A stretch of 64,000 nt of DNA from Malurus cyaneus samueli. Its lineage: Eukaryota; Chordata; Aves; Passeriformes; Maluridae. The notes beneath the pieces are model-generated. The model was given only the letters and a program-made list of their open reading frames with translations. It made no database searches and was not told where the DNA came from. Positions 24,285 through 38,582 of this stretch are shown piece after piece (positions within the stretch are counted from its first letter, which is position 1; each line of letters begins with the position of its first letter). The stretch spans positions 81,362,187-81,426,186 of the forward strand of contig CM019215.1 in assembly GCA_009741485.1 (NCBI GenBank), in the 5' to 3' direction. The translations under genes were made by a program, and so were the position numbers.

Positions 24285-27200
24285 GTGATGTCCCAGGTGA
24301 GACAGTACTGTTTTTTGGAATCATGCAAACACTTAATGTGACTACATGGTATTTTTTCAAATTGTAATTTCATCTTCACTATTATTACAGCCCTTCAAAA
24401 GGGATGATGGTCTGCTACCTGCAAAAAAGTATTCTCTCTAAATAACAATTGCTTCTTTGCATTGAATCCTTAACATTCTGTATCATATAATTGCTGAAAG
24501 AGACTGAAAAATTTTAACATATTTGTAAGCAAATATAATACAACTGTCTTTTAAAGAAAAATGTATTTCACTAATATTAATAATTTCAGGTTTATTACAG
24601 CTTTGTCTGCCAAGATAAGGAGGAAAATTGTACACAGGCTAGTGTTAAGTTACCAAATGCTGAACAATCTTTTTTTTTTTCTGTCTATCATAATTTTGCC
24701 CTAAATTAGAGTGCAATTTACAGTTTTGTTCTTCCATCTGCATCATTTTGCTATCAAGTGAAATTCCAAATATTATATGGTGAAGTTTTTTATTTCTTCT
24801 GTTGTTTTTTTCTTACTTTTGTGTTGTGTTATTGACATTTTTAATATTAGCTTACAAAAAGAGCGAAGCAAATACTTTAGAGCGAAGAGCACTACAACTA
24901 ATCCACACACACCATAAACTGACAGCCTCATTGTGGTCATGTAAATGTTGATGAAATGCTGACCTTGAGAGAATAATATTTTTTTCTTCAGATGTAGAGA
25001 TTTAAAAGTAAAATATAATATGCCATAGTGTTTATTGTCTCTGCTGCACAAACCCATGATGAGAGATGAGCACAACAGAATTCTGAAGTTTCAGCGCAAA
25101 TAAAAGTTCTTAGACAGGTTTTCAGTAGTGTTTTAACTCTGTTTTGAAGGTATTTTCTTCCATACCACAACCATCAGTAATGGGTTTTTTCCTTTTATTC
25201 AGATACTTTATATTTTTCTTTAATGGAAAGTGTGTTATTAGTGGTATTTTTAAACGGATTTCATTTGCAGGAAATCAGGAAGTGATGGTGTTTTCTTCCA
25301 TAATTGACTGAATTCATAATTAACTTGTTTTCCTGTAAGGACCAAGATACCGGAAATACTCTTGTTATCATAAAAAGGTTCAGTGTGTGGCTTCTGGAAT
25401 ACAGACCTTCATTCTGTCTAATGCTTCTTCATACAATGGGCCTTTTGTGGCACTCAAGTATCTGATAAAGTTGAGAAGGAGAGGATTTGAATTGGGAATG
25501 TAGCCTCAAAACCACCTATAACCCATTTCTGTCCAACATGTTCATTCTTTCACATTCCGAATTGTATTTATCCAAAGTATATGCCATGAGTACTCTACCC
25601 AGAGTCCTTTGTGGAGATTATCAAGGAAATGTTTCTTTTTCCTATGAAAAGTTTAGAAAATAAGGTAAGCATTAAGAGGAATATATCATACTATTGTATT
25701 TCACTATAATTTGGTATTTATAATGCTGATAATAGAAAGGATATAAAACTACCTAAAGACAATATCAAATCCACCAGAAGTTTCACTTTCAAATGGCTTC
25801 ACAATGTACATATTTTTTCAATATTGAACATGAAAGAATATTTTTAGCATGCTATGTTATCAAGATTTCTTAAATAATTTTAGAGTGCATCTGTAATAGA
25901 AGGTTGTACTTAAAGATCATTATTATTACATAATTGAAAGGTTATTTATCTTCAAGTGTTCAAAATATTTCTGTATGAGCAACGTATCTCAGATGTTGAG
26001 GAAATGCTTTAATTAGCAACTGTATATTGATAAGTAGTCCCTGAGGTAATTTGATATCCTGGGGAATAAATGCACAGTGAAAGAGACTAAATCAGATTAG
26101 GGAATCATTTACTTGCCAACCATCAGCACACAGGAGTTTCTTAAGCAGTTAACTGATCTGCAGTTAACTCAGTGTAAATCAGTTTATTAACTTGTATGAA
26201 TGGTTAGAGGCTCTTTTAACCCTGTTTCTGAATGTTTCCTCTAGCAGTGGTGAAGTCTGACAAATGCCCCCTTTCCGAATCTTTTGCTGCATTGATGTAG
26301 CTGGGAAAGAATAACTAAAGAACCTGCAGCAGAGATGAAGATGTGTGTGTGTGCTGAGTGCTGCAGTTATGATTTAAGCGCAACGTATTACTTGACCATA
26401 TGTGCAATGGTTTGCAATATAATTTTTTTTTAATTTTTGTTCACTTCACTAGAGATCTCTGTGCAGACAAAGAATGTTATCATACTGATTTTTCAGCATC
26501 TCATAGCCTTGAATACATTAGACTTGTAAAGACAAGAAGAAAAAACTTGGCACATGTGAATGCCAAATTACACGTTCTGAAGATATAAGTTTAAAAACTA
26601 TGTGGAGTTATGCAAAAATGTATGGCTTTGGTATGAAAAAACTTCACGGGTTGTTAATTACTTACAATAGGAGGATAATTTCTTAACTATTTGACTTAGA
26701 GTTATCAATATGATTATTAGTGCAGATTTTTAGTGTAACTACTTTTTTCTGTAGTTCCTCGATTGTGTCCGTTTTTTCCATGAGAGGATTCTATTTAAAT
26801 TGTGCAAATGTAAAATTCAAAGACATTTCACAAGCCATTAACAAAACACTGTGTGGGAGGTGAAAAACAGAAAAACATTTTTTTATTAATTTTGAAAATT
26901 TACGGGGCTATTATGTGTCTCTAAACCCTTCAGCTATTTTGTACCTTTTTCTGAAAGGTATTCTATTTTCCTGCAGCTGGTGCACTGAAATTGTGCCTTT
27001 GAAGGATCCTTGGGTCCTTTGTTAATTTGCTTATTTTGCAAATGACTTATTCTCCGAGGAGATGAGAGCATGCCACTCATCTGTCCTGTTGGTTGTGTGA
27101 AGTCACAAATCCTCAGCAGACAGAACTTTGCGTTGCTTGCAGGATCCAGAACGTTTTACACTTTGATACAAAATCTACTGTGACAGTACAGATGATGCAC

Positions 27201-30200
27201 TGAGGGGGGAGATGTGTTCATATTACACTTTGGAATTAAACCAAGGTATTGCAATCACCCAGACCTTAGCCAAGGCTACAGAACTTATAAATCTGAATAT
27301 TCATTACAGCTGGCATCTGACCCCATTGTCTTTCCTGATGAGCAGATTTGCAGCTCATGTTTTCTGCTAACCCACTTTAATCTTAAGAATTTAGATGACC
27401 TGTGACTTTATTTTGGATGTCTGAAAAATAAGTCACATATCTTTTCTTTTTACCCCTAAGTGCGAAGACTGGAATTCTGAGGGGGATCACATATTGTCTT
27501 GCCTATAGAAAAGGGTTTAGGTTATTGTCAGGAGGAGGAGGGGGGAAAAAAAACGAAATCCAAGAACAGTGAAAAATTGTACCTTCTAAATAAATGGTAG
27601 GAAATATTGAAACATAACTGAGATACAACACCCTTAATAGCAAAACAATTAAAGTTACTAACTCTGTAAACAAGCCATGAAACCAACGTGCTTATGCCAT
27701 ATTAAGAGACTTCAGCAGACTGTTCAGAGATGAACCTACTGGAAATATGGAGAACTTTAAAGGTCTCAGTTCTCAGTGTCTTCACCAAGGTAACATCCAC
27801 TGTCATAAATAGCCTTTTCTACAGAAAATGGATTTCATGTGACAAAATACTCATTTAGATATACCATTTTCTGGTAAGGTTGTGTTGGGAGAGTTCAAGT
27901 AATGATCTGAGGACTACTCTTGTTTTGAGATGGGATTGTTTCTGCTTAAAATAGAAATCTATTTTGTTTTAGGGATCTTTGGTCTGGAGGAAACAACACC
28001 ATTTCAGTGGGATTTGGTGTATTTAGTTATATTTTGCAATAGATCTGACACTCAATTTCTTCAATTTGAGACCTCTGTAGTAGCTTTTTGGCAAACAAGG
28101 GAGGAGGAAGGCTTTCTTCTATCTTGCTTGGTGGTTTACATTCCTTTATTTTTTTTTTAATTTATAAATTGCTTTCACACAAAGTAAATTAGTAAATGCA
28201 AAGTAATTCTGTATCCTGTGTGGTAGCATTTGAATGAATTGTCATCATGCAAGAATGAGAGCTGGTCAGTGCTCAAAGACAGTCATGGAAAGTGTATAGA
28301 TTCCTTCCAACTAAGAAAGGAGCAGCGAGCAGAACTGAAAGCAGTACACAGGTGTATAAATAATGATGTTTCTCACATCTCGAACACAATAAGGCATTCT
28401 TGTTATCCCACCTTGAAAAGGGGCTAGCAGAATTAAAAAAAAAAGACAAGATAAGAGCAGCTGGGATGGTCAGAGGTGTGAGATGAATTGAGCAGACTAT
28501 TTTACTTCACCATGGTAAAGAGGAGTATGCTGAAAGCTGATACAGTGTTCCATAAGGAATTCACATTCACAGAACTTCCTAATGCAAGAGGTATGGGGTA
28601 ACAAGTGAAGCTATCAGGCTTGACAATTTTGGCTTTTAAAAAAGAAAAACCAAACAGAACTCAGTGTATTAGGTAAGTTGAAAGGTATGACCAGCATGAG
28701 AATGAAATGCCTAAATTAAAGGTTGATAGAAATAATTGGCTGAAATCAAACGTAATGGTCTAGTAACAGTCTATGTCTTCATAAGTCCCGGTATTATTGC
28801 AGTTTTTGCAGTGACCATTTTTAGACAGAGTTTAAAGGAGCTTTTGGTCTGTCTCAAAGACTAGGAACCCTCTCTTCTTGTAGGTCTTTAGACATTATCC
28901 CACCAGGAATTGCCATCTTGTGCCCTTAGATAAAACCTCCCTTACTGTCAGCTGCTGTCCTTCAGATTGATAATAGGACTATGATCACAGCCTTCATGAC
29001 TCTCTGCATTCCTCACCATAGCTCTGACAATTGTCATTTGTTTTTTATCTGAGATTGGACATTTGGTGGTTGGTGTGTACATGTTTCTGTCTCCTCAGAC
29101 TGACATGCATTTAATTTGGTTCTGGACTCAGTTCAGCTGCTTTGTTTTGCCTGAATGCTCTGGAGGGTGAGCCCACAGCCACAAATCTTTCCAGGTTTGT
29201 GTTCAATTTGCAAATCCTATATTGTAGCAGAAAAGAATGCACTCTTTTCTCAGTGGGAGTGTTTGTCAGACCTTTTTTTGGCAATGGCAATAAGTAGTTT
29301 ATGGTCAATTTCATCTAACACTGGCCTCCCATAAATAAAAATGGGGAACCTTTTACACTGCTAGGCTCAGGCCTTTTTGTACACATCAACACTTATGGCT
29401 TCCAGACACCAAAGGAAAAGGAAATATTAATCTCCAGTTCTGGCAATACTGTTAAAAACAACTCTTAGAAACTGAGAAACTGACTGAGATCTTAGCTCAA
29501 GATTGTCTCTTTCACTGTAATGGAAGGTTAACAACACTTCATACAGGTTTATTTAAATGACATTCTAAGTTACCAGACTGAATTTACATCCAAAGCAACC
29601 TCCTTATTGCTTCCTCATAACTGCTCTTATTGGAAGTGAATCATTAGCACTGGTTTCCAAACATGGTGAATTTCTGTTGAGCTCTCCTTTCACCCTGTTA
29701 TATTGCTATTAATTACAGACAATTCATTAGTTTTCCCCTTTTTTGTTTGTTCTTCTGTCCCTTAGATTTCTATCTTACCATATTTTTTCTCCTTGTTCTC
29801 CATTCTCATTTCTCTCTCTTTGAACTACCAAAAATACTTGATTGTGTTCTTCTCTTCCTCCTTCAAATTAGAATATCATTAAGACAATATCCCTTCATAC
29901 CATCAAAAATGTATTTTCTGCAAAACTGTTCCCAAACATAGAATAAACTGCAAAATAAGGAAATCAGGTCTTCCAAGCCACATTTTGGGATTTAGGTGTT
30001 GCCTTTTTTTAATTGTAAGCCTTTGTACCATCATCAAGGGATGGACAATAGTTTCTTGGCCATTTCTCCTCAGCTTTCCCTTCTCAGTAGCAAGAAGCAA
30101 ATACCTTAGACTCTTACCAATTTATTTTGGATGTGTGTATGAGCTCTTGCCTTTTGCAGTGAAAGGAAATGAGCCTTAATTGCTCAGCCTGAGAACAAGT

Positions 30201-30252
30201 AACTTGATTAATTTAACAAGTTTCTCTTGGAAGACCAGTATGGATGTTGAAG
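24285..30252. other. Long unique non-coding stretch
   Basis: Nearly 6 kb, notably AT-rich, without a supportable gene or named repeat. A T11 run lies at 24670-24680. Frames at 24773-25075 (minus, 100 codons), 27930-28160 and others are short. I saw no tRNA B-box, no snRNA-like block and no CR1 terminus. Confidence 0.55.
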
Positions 30253-30290
30253 ATTTATATAATATATACATATAATATATATTATATATA
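30253..30290. repeat. AT-only tract, (TA)n-like
   Basis: Thirty-eight bases of A and T with a single C, in TATAATATATA steps. It runs directly into the (TAGAA)n array, so the two form one compound microsatellite. Confidence 0.88.
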
Positions 30291-30365
30291 GAATAGAATA
30301 GAATAGAATAGAATAGAATAGATAGAATAGAATAGAATAGAATAGAATAGATAGAATAGAAAGAA
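30289..30365. repeat. (TAGAA)n pentanucleotide microsatellite
   Basis: Six TAGAA units (30289-30318), one four-base TAGA (30319-30322), five TAGAA (30323-30347), one TAGA (30348-30351), two TAGAA (30352-30361) and AGAA (30362-30365). The two TAGA steps are single-A losses that shift the phase. They show that one block with its short unit was probably copied by slippage or unequal exchange. Confidence 0.95.
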
Positions 30366-30411
30366 TTTGGTAATAATTTTTTTCTTTAAATTATCTTTAG
30401 ATCTGTTTCTC

Positions 30412-30424
30412 TTTTTTTTTTTTT
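30412..30424 (+). repeat. Poly-T13 ending in TTTAG
   Basis: Thirteen T after a CTGTTTCTC stretch, followed by AGCCCC. It looks like a strong plus-strand 3' splice site, but no matching open exon with a donor was found after it. Confidence 0.7.
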
Positions 30425-30730
30425 AGCCCCTGTTCTTCTGTTCATACTTCACTGAAACAATTGATAAGAATCGATTCTTAACCCTATATCGGGCATTTTC
30501 TGCTTCAATGAAATTTTTCTTCCGTATTTGTTATTTGTATATTTTCCCCTAAGTTTAATTTCCTGTGCCTGCCCATTCATCCTTAGGAACTTGGTTGCTC
30601 TGACATTCAAAGCAAACTTATGCCTTCCATAGTTTGTTCTCCAAAGTATTTTCTCAAGAACTCCAGTTTTCATGTCTGTTTCTTGGCTCTCATATTAACT
30701 GTTTGATTGTTTGTGTCATCAGATGACTGG
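30425..30730. other. Unique non-coding sequence
   Basis: A 74-codon minus frame at 30449-30673 has no recognisable motif. No repeat family was recognised. Confidence 0.45.
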
Positions 30731-30779
30731 AAAGGTTAAGTTTGTCCTCTTCACGAGGATAAAGGTTAAGTTCATCCTC
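30731..30779. repeat. 30-bp-period tandem duplication
   Basis: AAAGGTTAAGTTTGTCCTC (30731-30749) recurs as AAAGGTTAAGTTCATCCTC (30761-30779), 17 of 19 bases identical, exactly 30 bp apart. The second copy also pairs with GAGGAT (30755-30760) as a 6-bp inverted repeat to ATCCTC (30774-30779). Confidence 0.8.
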
Positions 30780-30829
30780 ATTCCTCATTCTACATCAGTC
30801 CTGAGGGATGCTTGCCTCTTTTGCCCAAA

Positions 30830-30876
30830 TTTTTATAATTCTGTTATAATAAACTTTTTTATAATTCTATTACAAT
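30830..30876. repeat. 26-bp-period tandem duplication
   Basis: TTTTTATAATTCTGTTATAAT (30830-30850) recurs at 30856-30876 with two changes in 21 bases. It lies only 50 bp from the 30-bp duplication, so two independent local duplications are clustered here. Confidence 0.8.
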
Positions 30877-33536
30877 TGATTTTTGCTTGTTTCTTGAATT
30901 GTAATCTCACTTTACCCTAAAAATCAGATATCTAATTTGCCAGGATCCTTTTGAATTTGGTATTTTCATTGTACATTATGTCCCTCACATTCTGACGACA
31001 TGAATAGTGTTTAATAAGTATATGCTATGCTATATTAATTCATTAAGTTTATATTGATTGTATAGATTAATACTACAGCTAAGGAGGAGTCCTGTAATGA
31101 TGCCCTCAGTTTTAGCATTGAGTTGTTGAGAGCTAGTTTAAAAAAGATTCTCTAAACATCTCTGCAGCCTCTCTGGACCTTTTAGTAATTCCTGAGTTGG
31201 CCAACAAAAATGGCATTTATGCTAAGTCCTGTGTGGAAGCTGAGATGTGTAAAAGACCACTTAACCTATGCACAAAACTTGTTTCTCTGTCAGTGAAGGA
31301 AAATAAATGAGTTTGATATAATCTTCTCATGATGTGTGCACAGCATATCATTCATATCTCTATCTTTTTTTTTCAGGTATTTTTAAATCATGTGTGGGGG
31401 AATTTGAATGGAAACTGGAATCAAGACTGAGTCACCCTTTCTTTTTTTTTGGTTTATGCTTTTAAAGGGTATTTACCAGATTTCCCCTCACTTAGCCCTG
31501 CTGTACCTTGTGCACCCTCCAGAAATGAAGAATATATTCCACAGGCCATCATTAATTACATGACCAAGACAAAAGAAACACCTGTCTCCTAGGACAACCT
31601 GTTCCAGTAATTACTACTGTCATGGTGGAATGGTTTTTGTTGTTGTTCAATCTAAATCTTCCAAGTTGCAATTTATGGCTGTTGTCCCTTGTTATGCTGT
31701 CTGACAGTACTGAGTTATTGTTTGTTTATTTAGAGAGTGTTTTTTTCTGCTCAGTAGATCTTTATGGATGGGGTTCCTCTGTCTGCCTATGTTTCAGGCT
31801 TATAAGCAGAATTTTTTTCTTGGTTTTCACTGGAAAACACATTTTAAGTGAAAAATACCAATAATGCCCTCTAATAAAAAAACCCTTATACTTACCCATT
31901 TGATTTTTTCAATAATACCTCTAGCAAGTGTTACTTACACTACCAGAGGCATAAGAAGTGTGTTTAATAAAAGCCATGAGTTTTTGTGATTTATTATATT
32001 ATGAAATGTGGGCCTGAATTTATTGAGAACTTATTCACAATTTCAAGACTGGTTACTGTTCCTGTGATGTTTTGGTTTTTTTTGTTTTTTTTCTCTGCCC
32101 TAATTTCTTTTAGCCAGGAGATTGTTCCAAAGACAACTGAGAGTTTTAAATTGACTTGGTATTAATTTAGTTTTTCACAGAGGCTCCATAAATTCCAATA
32201 AACTGAATTCATGTTCTAGTCCTGTAATTCTAAGTTTACCAAGCAGAACCACCTGATGGGATCAATGTTACCCAATATGTGAGAAGAAAAAAGGAGACAA
32301 GAAAAATACCTTCCTCACTTAATCATGATCATATTGGTAATGTCTGATTCAGTGCTGACATTTTAAAGTATTAAATCTATGATTCTGTAAAGTCCCTAAA
32401 GCCGTGTATAACTTTAATCATTTGAGTAATTGCAATGATGCTCAACACAAGAGGTGAAATTGAATTCTTGTACTGAGAGGTTTGTCTAATTTATAGACTA
32501 GAGTTTGTTGAATTCAAACAGAATTATAATATGAGCTCAAGGGAATCAGTGTTTTGCCTGAATTCCAGATTCCCTCTATCATTAAACAAAAAAATAAAAA
32601 CAATTAGATAATAAATTTGAATTTTTAGAATGTGCAAAGTTTAGTGAAAAAAAGTGTTTTTAAAAAACTAGGATGCCTGGTTTTAAATTAAAGGAAATAT
32701 TTCTCACTGCTTTATCTATTACAATATAAGCCAGTCTTATTTCATGCAACACTAGCTTAGGGTTGCTTTGCCAGGAGATCTGATGACAATATTTGTTTTC
32801 TCGTCAGTGTTATTTTTAAGTCATGTGTAGCATTTATTAAGACCTATTAATTTTCTCTTCCTTTTAAGAGTCATAGATGCATGTATGTACTGCAGATGAT
32901 TTGTAAATTTTTGTGGCGAAAAAGAAGTGAGATATGAAAAATGTGAAGAAATACCAAGACTTAATGAATGTTATGGCTCTTACCAACCGACCTCATAGAA
33001 AAAAATATAAAAAATTATAATAGGGCTTAAACAATTTGTACCTTTTCTAGGCTATTTTAGCACTGATTGCACCAGTCTCTCAGCCTTGAGAACCCTTGTG
33101 GGCAGGGAGGGGATGCAGTGGCTGTAGAGAAGCCTTTAGCGCATATGTGATAGTATTTCTGTAGCTCATGTTCCTCCTATGTCTGAGCTAATTCTGTTTG
33201 CAGTGGTGCAAGACAGAGGAGAAATGGGCATCTTAAGGGCATGATATTGACTTTAAAGATGGTGTAAATTCAGGTGATTCTGTCTTCAGAAAATCTATTT
33301 CTTTATAACTAATTCCTGATTTTACTGCTAGCGAAAGCAGGAGTATGAAAGGCCTTAGTGAAAAAGTAGTCTTCTCTCCCTAAATTTTCAGATCCAGCAG
33401 TTATGGGAAGTACTGGATGTACTATGAAAACAACTTACTTGTCAGTCAAAAAACACATGTGGCTGAATTGTACCTTTTAATTGCTGTGGTAGTGGTTATG
33501 GAACTGTGTGCAGGAATACAGCTTTTGGGGTTTTTT
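30877..33536. other. Unique non-coding sequence
   Basis: No gene is supportable. The 80-codon frame at 31622-31864 opens with an ordinary ATG-like context but shows no family motif or splice support. Poly-T tracts near 31,441 and 32,080 are simple sequence. Confidence 0.5.
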
Positions 33537-33666
33537 TTTATTTAATGTCCTGGTAGTGTAATTTAAGTTTATATGCCATGGCACAGCCAAAACTGGGCCA
33601 AATATCTGCAAAAAGTGGGACTAATCCAAATTTTCCCTAAAGTCCTTTTTTTTTTTTTTTTTTTTT
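33537..33666. repeat. G4T9 tract and poly-T21 tract
   Basis: GGGG with nine T at 33537-33549, and a run of 21 T at 33646-33666, with about 96 bp of ordinary sequence between. The T21 run is the longest homopolymer I counted in the window. Confidence 0.88.
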
Positions 33667-36600
33667 AGTAACACTGTCCAGAAATGACATTGTCACATCC
33701 TAGATACATCAAGCAGCAAAATGAAAAACAGTTTACCTAAAACCTGTGGGAAAACAATAAAACAAACTTATCAAAATCAAGCTCTTCTAAAACATAACTG
33801 AAAAGCAAAGGTTTCTCTTCTGTCTGAAAAATGAAAAGTTTCTAACGAATTTGCATTTAAAAAACAATGGTGAAATAGTAACAGGGTTTGAATATCTCTG
33901 GGTAAGAAATGAAAATACAGGTACAGATCCTGGGGCTTCCACATGGAAATACACTGCATTTTGAAAAAAAGTTTTCCTTTGTTGTTCTTTTGTTGTCATC
34001 CTCTGAAGACTCTTTGCTGTTTCTGCTTCAATGGAAAAAGTAGTTCTAATAGGTCTTCAGCAAGCATAAGACATCTGCCAAGGACTAAGTGAGAGGAAGA
34101 GAAAAAGACTAAAGATATAGGTCTGATCTGTCTACAAAATCTATGACATCATTTAGATAGCTGGTATCTGATAAGTGTTTGATGAGGGAAGGCATGCTAA
34201 GCAATTAGCTCTGATCAGGAGAATTAAAACTAGACATATTCGTACTTGAGTGAATTACAGTCTGAAGAGAATGGGCAAGATCTTCGGCTGTAGCACATCA
34301 GATAAGACACTATACTGTATATAACTTTTCTGCAAAACTCTGATTTTGTAAAAACAGTAAGACGTATGTTTGTTATTTTCAAAAACTGGGATGATACTTA
34401 GCCAAAATTAAAATGGCAGGGAAGAAAAGAGCAGTGGAAGGTTGTTTCCTATTGTCTTTGCTTGAGAGACTCAGGGTTTTTTTAATTAGATTTTTAAAAG
34501 TTTTGTGGTTTCTTTTAAAGTACTAAAATGCTTTTGACATGTGAAAAGATTGGTATGAGCTTAGTCATTTCTGCAGTTAATCAGCTGGACAGTATATTGC
34601 CATAAGAAATGGCTAACAGTTCACTTTAGTGCTGGGAATATGGATTTCAATGCCATATCATTCTGGTTGTTTAAATTTTATTCAATCTTCATTCTAATCA
34701 AAGTCTTCTGCTTGAGAATTTTGAATATGATTACTAGATGGCAAAACTTTTTTTCCTGCAAATGTGTGTGTGTTTTGTCAGTGTGTCTGTGCACATAAAA
34801 TCCAAACTCCCTGTAAAGGTGAGCTCAGATTACCTTCAATATCTCCCCTTCCTCTGGCCCACGTGCAGCTGGACACAGGTGGGGTCTTTGAAGGACTTTA
34901 TTCCCTTGATAAGCTTTGTAAAATTATTTTGTTTGCCCTAGTATTCTTATTTAGGTCCTGCCTCCAACCCTTTAAACTTTAAACTGTGGTCTGCCAGCCT
35001 TGATGTTCTTCTCTGGGAGTGAGCTGCACAAAATCCTGCACACAACACAGGACATGGCTGTTGCTGATGCTCTCTTGGCTGGCAGGGTTGGACGAGGAGG
35101 TGGGAAAAGGATAAACAAGAAGAAGAGTGTTTGAAATATCTATTATCTATTTACATATTTACTCAGTGTTGGTAGCCATAAAGAGCTTGGAGAGACTTTC
35201 CCTTCAGACAGCGGATATTCCTGGAGGAACTGAAGTCAACAGAGGATTTTTGATGACTTGGCAATTTAAATGTCATTTCTTGCTGTGCTTAACCTTGGGT
35301 TGTCCACAGGCTTGCCGATGAAATTCATACTAAGTGCTGAATGTTGACATTATTAAACATTTTTATTACAGCCAAAGCTATTACTCACTGCCTTAACAAA
35401 CTAGCAGCATTACCCTGTCTTCTGTTGGGCCAAGAGACCCTCAGACCAAGGATCTTGGAGCAAGCTGCAGCCCAGTACTTTGTGAGCCCTTTGCATTCCC
35501 CATGCCTGTCAGTGGCTCTGCCATGCTGGCACAAAGCCCAGGCTGATGCTCTCAGTGGATTTTCGGTCTAATCCTGCTCTCTGCTCTGCTACTAAGACAT
35601 ACTTGGATAGAAGAGAACCAACATACTTTATCCAAGTTTGATTTCCTGAGTACTGCTCACCTTTAAACTTTCAATCAGTCAACCCAATATTGACTGTAAT
35701 AACTACTTAGGATTTAAAACAATTTGTCTTAGTTAAAGCTTGTCTTCTGAAGGAGTATCCCATTTTGATATAGAGTTAGGAGGTGGAGAATCCAGGTTGT
35801 CTTTTTCTACTTTTTATTATATTTTTTTGTCTTTTAATTTAATTTTCTTTTATTTCAATCTGGTTTTAAATTCCAGCTCTTGGCTTTGGTTTTGCCTTTT
35901 CCTGCTTGATTAGACAGCCATTTTTCCATTTTCCCCTGTATTTAAAATATTTGTGTATTATCATCAAATTACCTTGCAATGTTCTTCCTGATAAGCTAAG
36001 GAGACTGAGATTTTCGTGTTTCTCAGTGTAAGGCACTTTCTCCAAACCTATACTAAAATGTCTGCCTTGTTTACACAAATCCTTCAATTTTTCAACAACT
36101 TTTAAGAAATAAGAATGTCAGAGCAATTTGGAGCATTTTTGTATAGGTTTAGCAAAAGTAATATACCAAGGTAGAATTATTTTCTGGGTCCTACGCTCTA
36201 ATCCCCTGTTTACTAATACACCAACAACTTGGAACTAATTTCTACAGTTTTATGTAATTACAAGTAGAATGGTTGATTTTTATTTATTTAAAAAACTGTT
36301 TCAAGATGATGAAAACTCCATGAGCTCCCATCAAATTCCTCAAATACATTCAACTCAAATGAGTGAAATGTTTAGGACAACATCTTTCATTTTGAGTATT
36401 TTTTTATTAAAAAAATGTTGGGTTTTTTTCTAATTGGAAAACTGACTTGGGTTACAAAACACAAGAAGAAAGGATTTTGAATTTTTTTTTCATGTGATCA
36501 ATTTTTTTTTCTTTTAATGATGCTCACAATTTTTTTGGCAAACACCAGCACAAAGACAAAACAATCTGCAGCTGTTCCATCTTAAATTAAGTAGGTGGCA

Positions 36601-38582
36601 TGCGATTATAGACTGCACACAGAGACCATTGACAATTTTAATGCTTCATAAAAGGACTAAATAAAAAAATGGAGTTAAATTCTTGGAGCACTTGCAAGTG
36701 AAAAAATATATAAATAAATTAAATTTTCAGACAAATATTCCAACTTTCTGCAAAGACTAAACAGCAAAATACACACTAAACACTTTTAAATAAAGCATAG
36801 CAAAAATATGCAGGAAGCAATCCAACTTTCAAGATCCAAGATTTGTGGTTATCTATTTCACTGTCTTGTGGAGATGAGAAGCTGAAAAATGAGCAGGTCA
36901 AATCCCTACTTGCATTGACTTTAGGAGAAGGAGATTAGACCTTGCATTGGCACTCTTAGGGGTAGGGAATGTAATTGCAGCATTGTCATTGCAGGCAGCG
37001 GAGGAATTAAGATCTTGAATAATGAAGGCTGTATTCCTTTGCCTTGGCAAGATAGGAGCAAGCATTAAGTAGGTGATTAGCAGATTTAATAACCACTTTG
37101 AATTCTATTACAGATCTTTATCTGCCATGCTATCATACTTTTAGTAGGAAACTATTATCAAAATGGAGGAAGAAAAAGACACCTTGAAAATCTTAACTTC
37201 CATTCCTACCCCTATTTTTGCCACCTTATTTCATCTTGGAGGGATTTTTTTCCCTTTTCACTATGGGTCATGTTGCATGATGGTTAGCTTTCAGGACGAG
37301 GACAGGCTTGCATAGAGGTAAAATGTTTGCTATATTTAAAAGCATTTACTTAGTTCTGCAAATATCTTTTCCATACTACAGATCCTTACACGTGAGAATA
37401 GGCTGATTTCTTTATTAATGGCAGCCAAACCAAACCCAACCTGCAAAAGGTGGTTTTGCCACCATGAGACTGCACAAAGACCTTGCTCCTCTTGATTGAT
37501 GCAAAACAGGTAAAAATCAGCCACTGATTTTAGACATCTTAAGATTAGTCTCTTCTAATGCAGCTTTTATGTGCCAGTAGACACTGTGGGACATGCAGCT
37601 GTGGCACACAAGGATTCACTGGACACAGGTTCAGCTCCTCTGCTTTCCAGCTCTGAGGAGAGAGTGGACTCTGAAGAGCTGAGGAGTCCAGCAGTTCTCA
37701 AAGGTATTGAGGAACTGTCTGCAGATGTGTTCTTTGTACTGGCTCAAAGCTAAGGGGACTTTCTGCTCTTGAGTTTCAATCCCTTTGCTCTTGTGCACAG
37801 TGTTCTTGTGTTCTTGATTTGCTTGACTGTGTCTTCAACTGTAGGCCCAGAATCTACAGCTTTCTGCTATTTAATTAAAACACAAAACTATTCTGTTTAT
37901 TGAAACAGTTCTGAGATCCCCGGGATGTATTGTCTGTCTCTTGTATAATCAGTAAAGAATTTCAGAGCATGGATTAAAATCTCCTGAAGAAATATAGCCT
38001 CTGACCTCACAATGCAAGCGTTCTAGGAAAATCCCCCCCACAACTGCCCGAAAAAATGCAAGACTATAAGACATTAAAAGATAAGGTCAACAGTATAGAT
38101 AAAGGTTATTATTTAAGCTTAACAAGCAAATTCAACACTATGTTAACTGATTAACAGTAATATAATGATGGATTCAGTAAGATGTGTTGTAATATGCTAT
38201 TTAAAATGAAAATGATCTTGGTCTATTATAAGATAATTTATTATATTCATAGGGAAACTTCTGTAAAAATTAATGTTGTGTCGTGCTCTAATATTATCAT
38301 CAAGGAATATTAGTTTTAATGAACAAAGATAATGAAAGAAGGGGGGGAGAAAATAAAATAATTAAGCCACTTAGTTTTGAAATTCATCACTTTTTAGTGT
38401 TCTGTGAATGAATAAATAAGTGGGAGAGTTGATTACTGCCGTGCTGTATGAGCTAAAGTCACAACAAAACTGAGACTGAAATACTGCAAACTCTTTTTGA
38501 AGCCCCAGAGAGTCACGTGCCAGGAAAGGCAGATTAGCAGAGCTTCCTTCATTTTTCTGGACTTCATCCTTCATGGACTTAC
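33667..38582. other. Long unique non-coding stretch
   Basis: Close to 5 kb without a supportable gene. Overlapping frames at 33777-33999 (minus) and 34738-34982 (plus) run in different phases of the same DNA. A frame at 37571-37753 is rich in E, S and L but has no identifiable domain. GGG with T7 lies at 36420-36429. Confidence 0.5.

Noticed and set aside
24056..24379. Hydrophobic minus-strand frames that look like multi-pass membrane proteins.
   Set aside because: They are translations of the A/C low-complexity block (read as T/G), and the hydrophobicity is purely compositional.
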